64,000 bases of DNA from Eopsaltria australis. Its lineage: Eukaryota; Chordata; Aves; Passeriformes; Petroicidae. The stretch covers positions 2,681,001 through 2,745,000 of the forward strand of contig JAVTVJ010011652.1 of the NCBI GenBank assembly GCA_034509425.1, given 5' to 3'. Position 1 is the stretch's first letter, and the number at the start of each line of letters is the position of its first letter. This document shows, in pieces, positions 56,101-64,000 of this stretch. The position numbers were made by a program, and so were the translations under genes. The notes under the pieces were generated by a model that saw nothing but the letters and a program-made list of their open reading frames with translations, did no database searches and was not told the origin of the DNA.

Positions 56101-59100
56101 CCTGTAGCTGTCCTCACCTCAGCTCTCTTAACTCCCAGTCACTGTGGCTCACCAGGGTGACAGAACTGAGTAAGGCAGGTGGATTGTATCTTATGGTGAC
56201 TTTCTCGCCATCCCTATTTTCTGTAATTTTGTAAAAATAAAACAGTTTGGCCCAGTACAACTGCCTGTGTTGAATTTCCCCAGCCCACCACAAATCCTGC
56301 CCCTTGAGGTGCATGACCTAATCTGTTGCCATACCCCAGGGACACACACACCATCCCAGCAGATATGTTTGCATTTCTCCAGCTCTGTCCCTCTGCTGGG
56401 TGAGGCCATTGGGTTCCAGGACTCTCAGATCCTCCTCTTAGCAGCTGATGTTACTTCAGCATGAAGAAAAAACAAAGTGGGTTAAGCTTGATGTTAATTA
56501 AACATTTCCTGCTTTCACAATGAAAGTGGAAAACACATGTGGGTGTCTCCTCACACAGCGTGAAGGACAAAACAATGCTCTATAGGAATGGTGTAGATGT
56601 TAAACCCTTTGGCACATCTTGTCCAGGTCACTTTCCTTTGAACTCAGGCTGGGAGGATGTACTTAAAATGCTTCCCTCCTGTGTGTGTCACAGAGTTCTA
56701 GAAATGATGAGGAGAAATGAAGATTCATGCAGGCTCTTTCAAGCAGAAAAGATTCTTCACAGAAATAGTCTGTTTCCCCTAGTTCCTAGCTGTGTAAGGA
56801 ACAATAGGATGTGGAATATCATCTAGATTCAGTCTCAGAAAGAGGTGTGATGCTTTGATTTCAGGATGGCCGTAGGGAACCAATTGTTTCCTGTAACTCT
56901 GTGTGTACAAGTTGTAAAACTTCTACCTGGACAAACCATTCATGACTGCAAGATTCTTCTTTTGCCCTGCTGCACTCTTGCCACTTGCCAGTATCTGGGA
57001 CTACATCCAAAGCTGCCCTTCTGGAATAAGGAACTGCCTTACAGGGAGACACTCAGGGGCAGTCAAACAGCAGTCACAGACTGATTGACTGGGTGGGCTG
57101 CAGATGTGGCTCAGTGTGACACTTTACAGGCTTGCAAATCTCATGGAAGTGGTAAGGAACTCTTACATGGAAGTCTGTATTTCCTAAAAGATGTGGAGTT
57201 AGTGGTTGCAGCTATTGTGTTTTTGGCTTGAGTCCTGTAACTGAGCCCAAGCTCATTGCTCATGTGAACTGGCAGTGCTCTGGCACAGGGCTGGAGTCAG
57301 CCAGCCCTGGGGCACAGGGATTAACTAGTGGCACTGAAGGTCACTCAGGGATGTTTTCCTTGGAGTGCTGCCTTCCTCTTTCTGCTGAGCAGCCCTGTGG
57401 GCAATGAATTAAACTGAAGACACTCTGAGGAAGTACATGGAAAACACCCTGTTCTCCTGCACAGCCCATGATCCTGCACAACTTGTGTGGATGCAATTGG
57501 CTCTAACTCATTTTGGCTCTGAGAACTCAGGCCCAAATTCCAGCATGGCAACCATGGAGAGAAGGAGAGGAGGCCTCCCCTGGCCCATGCCCCTCCTCCA
57601 GGACAGAAGCAGCATTGCCTTTGCCATTCTCACCCATTCCCCACTTGTTTTGCAAAATCTCTTTTCATGCAGATTCTGTGGCATCCTCAAGCAATCTACT
57701 GCACTGCTTCCCTACAACCTCAACCAAAAGGTTTTCCCTACTGTCTGCATTTCCCATGCTGCAGCTGATGCTTCAGCTCAGATGTTCCCAGCCCCATCTG
57801 GAGCAGGGTCACTCCACCTCCCTTAGGACCTGAAGTTTCCAGCCTGGTCAGCCCTACCTGCTGCTCACCTTTTTACAAAGGGACAACATGAAACTCAGCC
57901 TGTAATTCAGTTTGCCCCCTTTTCTGCAGTTAGTTTAATTATTTCTGTCTCTTCAGAATTATCTTTTTTCTTCATTTGTGGGGTTTTTTTCCTATTTGCC
58001 AAGATATTTTGGCACTTTAACTGTTTGATTTGTAGCCCCTCTCAGTTTAGTGGCCTCTGCAACTTTAGTCCCTCTTGGTGGAATTGCAAGGTTTGAAATA
58101 ATCTGTATAGCAAAGCTCTGAAACTGGAAGTGAGTCTGACATCCAAATTGTACAGCAGTCCTGGAACCCAAGGGGTTCTGGCTGAACTTTGTCTTTTAAT
58201 AGCCTGCATTAGCATCAAGGGCTACAATTGTGGCCTGACACAAAGCTATTGTTAGAGATGTTTGCACTTTCCTAATAGAATATAAAAGTTCTCAGAAAAC
58301 AAAGCTCCAGTGAAGCTTCATTAGTGAAGGTTAGTGAAGCTCAGTGGATGGAAAGGGTCACCAAAGGCTTTCAAGTATAAGCCCTTTTTCTTGTCTGCTT
58401 GTAGTTTTATTTGAGTGCTCATATTATGATCTTGGCACAGATCAAAACTCCATTTGTGTGTGATCAGGAAGCAATACTTACTACCTCATTTTTGGACTCT
58501 GCTGCAGGGCACAAAAGCATATTTCTTTCTTCTGCATACAGATGGATATTCCTGAATAAGGCAGATTATATCCAAATATTAAGGAAATAACTTCCAAGAA
58601 GAATTTCTATCCCTCCTGGTACTGATCTTGACTTTACTCTTTCATTAATTTATAAAGGCTATTTACTATTACTCTGACAAGGTTTGGTGAGATGTGCAGC
58701 CCTGCAGTGTCAGGCAAGAAGAGTTATTGTGACAGCACAGGCTCTAACACCATCCATCCAGCCCATCAATCACGTTTCACAAAACACCCAATGAAAGGAA
58801 GCGGTTTTCTATCCACTTCCTCGCTGTTTTTACTCAAAATAAGCAGAAAATAGATGAGGCTTCATGAGGCCAAGCAGACTGAGTCAATGCAGTCCTGACT
58901 GCAAACTCCTTGCCGTGGAGATCCATTGCAGTGGCAGATGATGACATTCATTCCTGCTAATAACACACTGCACTTTCGCTCTTGTTCCCTGGGCTCCACT
59001 TTCCCTCTCAGTAAGGCAGGTCCAAGGGCAGGGACAAAGATCTGAATCCTCTCATGTTACCCTAATGCCCTGTGGGTCTCCTTGCCAAGTGGCTAAAGAA

Positions 59101-59587
59101 CCTGACTTGGAAAAAAATTAGTTAGAGCTCTGTTGGTTTCTATAAAGTCAGGATAAATTGCATCAACAGAAACTTTCTCAGGACTCTGAAGGGGAAATAA
59201 ACTGGAGGATTACTGGGAAAAGTGTACTGATATTCACAGGAAGGGCTAATCTTGAGTATGATTGGCTAAAGGAATTGCTGGCACTAGAGAGTAGCAGAAG
59301 TTAAGAGTCTGGCATGGAGAACAGTCTGTCCTGGCTCCTCTTGCACTGGTTATCTTGAGAGCTGTGGGTTGGGGAGATGATGCTGACCCTGTCCCATCTG
59401 GCAGGGCTGACCTGGCTGTGGTTTGGTGCTCTGCAGACAGCACTGAAGGGGTCAGCTCAGGAAGCCCATTTGCCCTTTCAGTTCAACTTACCTGCTCTCA
59501 CTTGAGCAGTTTTCTCCCCTGCAGAAGGCAGCAGCAAGCAGATCAAGGGAGGAGGCAGAAGATGTGAAGACACACAGGCCCTTACCC

Positions 59588-59696
59588 ATCAAGGTTCATC
59601 AATGGCTTATCAATGGTTTATCAATGGTTTAACAATGGTTTATCAATGGTTCATCAATGGTTTAACAATGGTTCATCAATGGTTCATCAACAGTTT
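59588..59696 (+). repeat. 11-bp tandem array (ATCAATGGTTT-type)
   Basis: About ten units of ATCAATGGTTT, with variants ATCAATGGTTC and AACAATGGTTT in alternating order. Flanks are unique. Confidence 0.9.
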
Positions 59697-62600
59697 TAGT
59701 GAGGCTGAGGATCTGAGGTTGTCAGAGGGCTTTGGGAGGAGAGAATGAGAGCCGAGGAGCTCTTGCAGTTTTCATTAGAGTAGGGCCCACTGAGGTCAGT
59801 GGAACACAAACACAGGCAGGGATAGCTGTAGCTCCAAATTAAGATGGAAAAACAAAGGCTTAGTAAATGTCCTGAGATACCCCAAGTCCCATCAGAACTC
59901 AGAGGCAAAGCCAGGAACAGAACTTTTCCAATGATTGATGGTTCTGTTTATTTTTAAAAATTATTAAAATCTCTCCAACTCCCTACCCCACAAGTTTCTG
60001 GAATTTGATGTAAAGAAAACATTTCGTTTCAGATTCAACCATTGTAGGATGTTCTAAAACCTATTTTCTTGAACAAAAGGGAATGAAATTTCTAAATGAA
60101 GACCTATTTCCAGCTGGAAACCAAATGTTCTGACTGGAGTTGCCAAGAGGAAAAATTTCAGCTTTCACCATTTATTGTGGTTTGTTATTCATGGACAGTT
60201 GAATACAACTGAGACAAATTCACAAAACGTTTACGTTTGCTGGCAGGTCTCCTGATGCTCTGATGAGCCCCATCATGAGGAGCTCCTTCAGCTCTCCTGC
60301 CAGGACAACTTGCTTAATCTACTGTTTTCCAGTTGGCACCTGCCTTTCCAATGTTGTTACCTGTGGCCTGTATCCCTTGACAAAGCAACAGCAGTAGACA
60401 GGAGCCCCTGTGTAGCACATTTCTAGACCTGGGGGCTCTGGAAATCCAAAGGGCTGTCTGTTCTGGGTGTGTATTCAGTAGGGGTTGTCCAGTGTGAGCT
60501 TGGGCTGTGGTGTACAACCCTTGGCAGCACCTGCCCCAGCTGTGCTGGGTGCTGCTGCCGAAAAATGTGCAGCCATGGAGTGTCTCAGTCAGAGGCTCTG
60601 TTGTGGTCAAAGCTGATTTCTGGCTGGGTGGAACCTGCGCCTCAAGAAATTCCCAGTTTGCTTGACTGTGTCAGTCCTGGGCAAGTTGGACTTCCCACAG
60701 GCTAATTTAGCTGTGCCACTAATTGTTCAGTGTCCAATGAATGTCTCCCAGGCATTCAAGAACCTTCATCTTCCTAATCCCAGGAAAGGGGAGGTTAACA
60801 CTCATATCTTTATTAGCAATTTAATTGTTACCTGATTTTTAAAATAGAACATGAATCTTTTTGTCACAAAAAACAATCCCATAGTGCTAACAGAAACTTA
60901 TTATTCTGGATATTTGAGTAGAAGGAATGTTTAGCAACTCTTTGCAGGTGTGTGTGGCTTGATGGAATTTAAAATGACATAAAACTGTCTCCTCCTTTAG
61001 GCAAACTTTAAAGCTATTTATAGCTACTTATCTTTGATGTTGTAGCCCTTCCTGGCTGTTTATAGCATCATGTAGGGCACCACTGGGAGTTACCATGGTG
61101 CTTGCAGGGAACAGAACACGAGGATGTGGGTTCTGGTACTCTTTCCGTTCCGCAGCACGCTCGTGCACACACATGCACATGCACTTCTAGTGCCAGTTCT
61201 TGCCAGTACAAAAGAACAAGCTCCCTGGTGTGCCTAGAACATCACCCCTTCACATCAGCAGGGCATTTGGCCTCTGTGATTTATGCCCTGCTGCTGCAGG
61301 CAAGTGCTGGTGAGAAATCTCCTGCAGACGGGAGCGAGAAACCCGGCATGACACACAGCAGCTGCAAGAGGATGGAACAGGAGGGCATTAAAGTTTGTAT
61401 CAAGCTTTCAACAGCTTCAAGGGTGTTCTGTACATGCTCCTGGGCATTTTTGTGTCATAAGGAACATCAGAAAATTGAACAAAACAGAGACTTTCATCTC
61501 TGCAGAGAGAACACAAAATCTTGAAAAAGGAGAAAATGGGTTAAGTTGTATGCCCAATGTTCAAGCAGCTCCCTGTCCAAGAAGAGGGGAAACACAGACT
61601 TATACTTTTTAACATGGACATTTTCTTTGTTAACAAACTTTTTTTTTTTTCCCTCTGTAATGTGGAAGGAACTCAAAACAGAGAAATTGAACCTGCTGTG
61701 GTGTCCACTGTTGTTTTCCTTCTCTGACCATTTTGGGCAATGACACAGATAAACAGAATTCACTGGAGTCTGGGTTTAAGCTCCTGGCTCATGTTCCCAG
61801 GACTGTGGCCAACTTAAGGAACTTTGCCCCGAGTTCTGTTTGGAGTTTTCACCCATGGTTTGACAAAACCTGAAAGGTATTAATGATCTGATGGTTTAGT
61901 GCTTTTCATCTAAGATGCCAATGTTATAACATGGAGCTTCATAAACAAAGGGCCAGATTCTTCCTTATAGTCCAGATGCTTTGCACACAAGTCAGCTTTC
62001 CTTGTACAGGAGCTGAGAGAGCTTGTGAGAAGATTGCTGCCATATTCCTCTGATTCTGTTCCTTCTTGTGTCAGGCTGGTTCACCTGTGCTGCCTTTGAA
62101 CTGCCAGAGCTGCTCCATCTTGCGTTGACCTTCAAAGGCAATAAAAGGCCAGAAACAATTCAGTCTATGAGCAAGCAGAGTCCATGCAGTTCCCCTGGCC
62201 TCCCACAGAATAGAAATTCTCATTTTACTCCTACACAGCTGGGAGATCATCCTTTCCCTGAAGCAACCCACACAAGGCTGGGGAGTTGTAGCAGTGAGAA
62301 ACCATGGCTTTGCACAGGAAAACCTACTTATTTGCTGGGCTAATTAAAAAATATACTGATATTTCTATTAAAACTCAGAGGTTGGTTAAGAAATTAGGCT
62401 CATTATTTCTCAGCTTTATGGAACAGGTTGTACATTTGGTTAACCCAATGAATAAGCAATCTTGAGTTTGCATCTCTGAAATGCAGTTTATTTGGGCACT
62501 GAGAGACTTGCTTTCATGGTGAATACCATGGTCATTTGCCACTTGCTGGAAAAAATCTCTGTTAACTTATTACCAAGAGGGCAAAATCCAGGTATGTTTC

Positions 62601-64000
62601 TCTTACAAGGGGCACATGTTCTTATTTTCATTGCCTAGTCAAGTAAAGAGCTGACATTGCCCAAAACACTGGTCACAGATACTTGGAAAATTTTTTATTC
62701 CCAGACACATACCTTGAATAATATTGCTGTAATTCTTTATAATGAAATGCTCTCAAAACTTCTCCTGAGATACATGCAACACAGGCAAATCCTGCTGTTT
62801 GCAGTTGCAGATAAACCTAGGACACATGGAGCTAAATCCTCCTAAATATCTGGAAATTACCACCATAAAGCCTTGTCCTGCCTTTTGAGTGCAAGGAAAT
62901 GGGACCTGCAATGGTTGGTGCTCTACTCAGGCCATTCAGATCAAAAAGCTCTGCAGGAATGGCTCTTCCTAGGCAACAGTGGCATTACAGTGATCCAGAC
63001 TTGTATTTTTTCCCTTTTCTTTAGGGTAAAGATGATTCAAAGATATCCTGGTGTGTGAGAATAGTTCAGAGATGTAACAGGACTTCTGTGAAGTGTTGTG
63101 CGTGGATGTGAGGAAATTGAGACTCCTAAAATCAGCAGAAGTTGGTGTGACACGAAGCCCAAGCTGCTGGCAAGACTTCCAGCAGCTGCAGAGAGCTCTG
63201 GGACAAGGACATCCTCACAGAGCCCGTGGGGAATGCTGCTGTCTGCTGTGGGACACAGCTGGAAAGGGAACTGCTGGGAGTGCTCCACAACAGATCATTG
63301 ATTTCCTGCTGTATTTCCCAGCTTATCTGAACTTCTGGGCTCACTTGTGTGGAGAAAAAGGGAAAAAAATACAGTTGTCACTTTCCATTTGTTTCACCAG
63401 CATTTAAAAAAGAAAAAAAATCCATATAATCTCAGAATAGCAGAAATGGTATCTGAGAGTTTACAGACCGAAGGAGCTATCAGTTTTAAACCCCATTACT
63501 TTTAAGTGGATTCTTTTCCCTAAAGCAATCCACTCTCTGCATTTTCTTCCAGTTAGCTCACGGAGTGGAGGTGTTTCCCCTGTGCAGCACACGGAGCAGA
63601 GGATGCTGAGAGCTCATTAGCCCTGAGTGCTGTGGAGCTCCACATCCATCAGTGTGCCAGGTGCTTTCAGCAGAACACAACTGCACTGTCAGTCAGGAAA
63701 AGGAGAGCTCACCAGAAACTAGCAGACATTTAGGAAGATGAAAAGATAAGATGTTAAATTGGGGACTGGAATAGGACATAAATGCTGACAGATATAAAGA
63801 GGCACAACAGAGATTTATAGAGAAAGGTTTTGAAGGTCCTTCCAATAACAAGTCTCCACAGAGCCCCCCAAAAAAAGGGCCACAAGCCCCAGGTGGAAAC
63901 TGTCATTGCTAACATAACTCTTCCATCAGATACAATACAGGACTCCAAGATTCCTTGTCAATGAATTCTCTCACCTCCACTCACACTGTCTTTACATAAC

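Larger units (their letters stand above)
42222..64000. other. Region upstream of ADRB1, no gene seen
   Basis: About 21.8 kb of mostly unique, AT-leaning sequence. In human the next gene on this side is NHLRC2, well over 100 kb away as I remember it, and nothing here resembles it. Short frames lack domains. It holds a 31-bp perfect tandem duplication (53049-53110), an 11-bp array (59588-59696), T-runs near 48780, 51340 and 61630, and possible enhancer-like blocks at 43100-43235 and 45050-45640. Confidence 0.55.

Overview
The window is nuclear DNA from a bird. Three things show this: vertebrate exon-intron structure with GT-AG introns, a beta-1 adrenergic receptor that closely follows the turkey protein, and a truncated CR1 LINE, the dominant avian retrotransposon. 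I cannot name the species. No bacterial, viral or organellar gene was found.

Two protein-coding genes can be supported, and they converge tail to tail. At the left end, on the + strand, are the last seven coding exons of CCDC186 (C10orf118), which encodes a Golgi/endosome coiled-coil protein. They supply 394 C-terminal residues in correct phase, with the stop at 8576-8578. A long 3' UTR probably follows, ending near a poly(A) signal at 12356. On the - strand at 40417-41700 is ADRB1, the seven-helix beta-1 adrenergic receptor (427 aa when unspliced). The CCDC186/ADRB1 pairing matches the human chromosome 10q25 order as I remember it, which supports both calls.

The most interesting locus is the 3' end of ADRB1. 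The unspliced reading frame ends in E-S-K-V, the PDZ-binding tail of mammalian beta-1 receptors. The codons for that valine and the stop (GTA TAG) also form a possible splice donor. About 0.9 kb downstream, at 39519, an acceptor opens a region clearly related to the turkey receptor's extra C-terminal exon. Here the homology lies in three different frames, so splicing would yield a different 32-residue tail. G-rich runs sit at both splice sites.

Region by region: 1-8578 CCDC186 exons and introns; 8579 to about 12380 its probable 3' UTR; about 12.4-39 kb intergenic, with one CR1 fragment (16275-17010), a 15-bp minisatellite, a (CATCC)18 microsatellite, an A-rich tract and several unique blocks that look like conserved non-coding sequence; 39.05-41.7 kb ADRB1; 41.7-42.25 kb its GC-rich upstream region, with GC boxes, a CCAAT box, a 12-bp tandem array and a perfect 24-bp inverted repeat; 42.25-64 kb intergenic, with a 31-bp perfect tandem duplication and an 11-bp array but no gene that I recognise. 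Most other open frames are chance or antisense shadows, many caused by GC-rich or repeat sequence.
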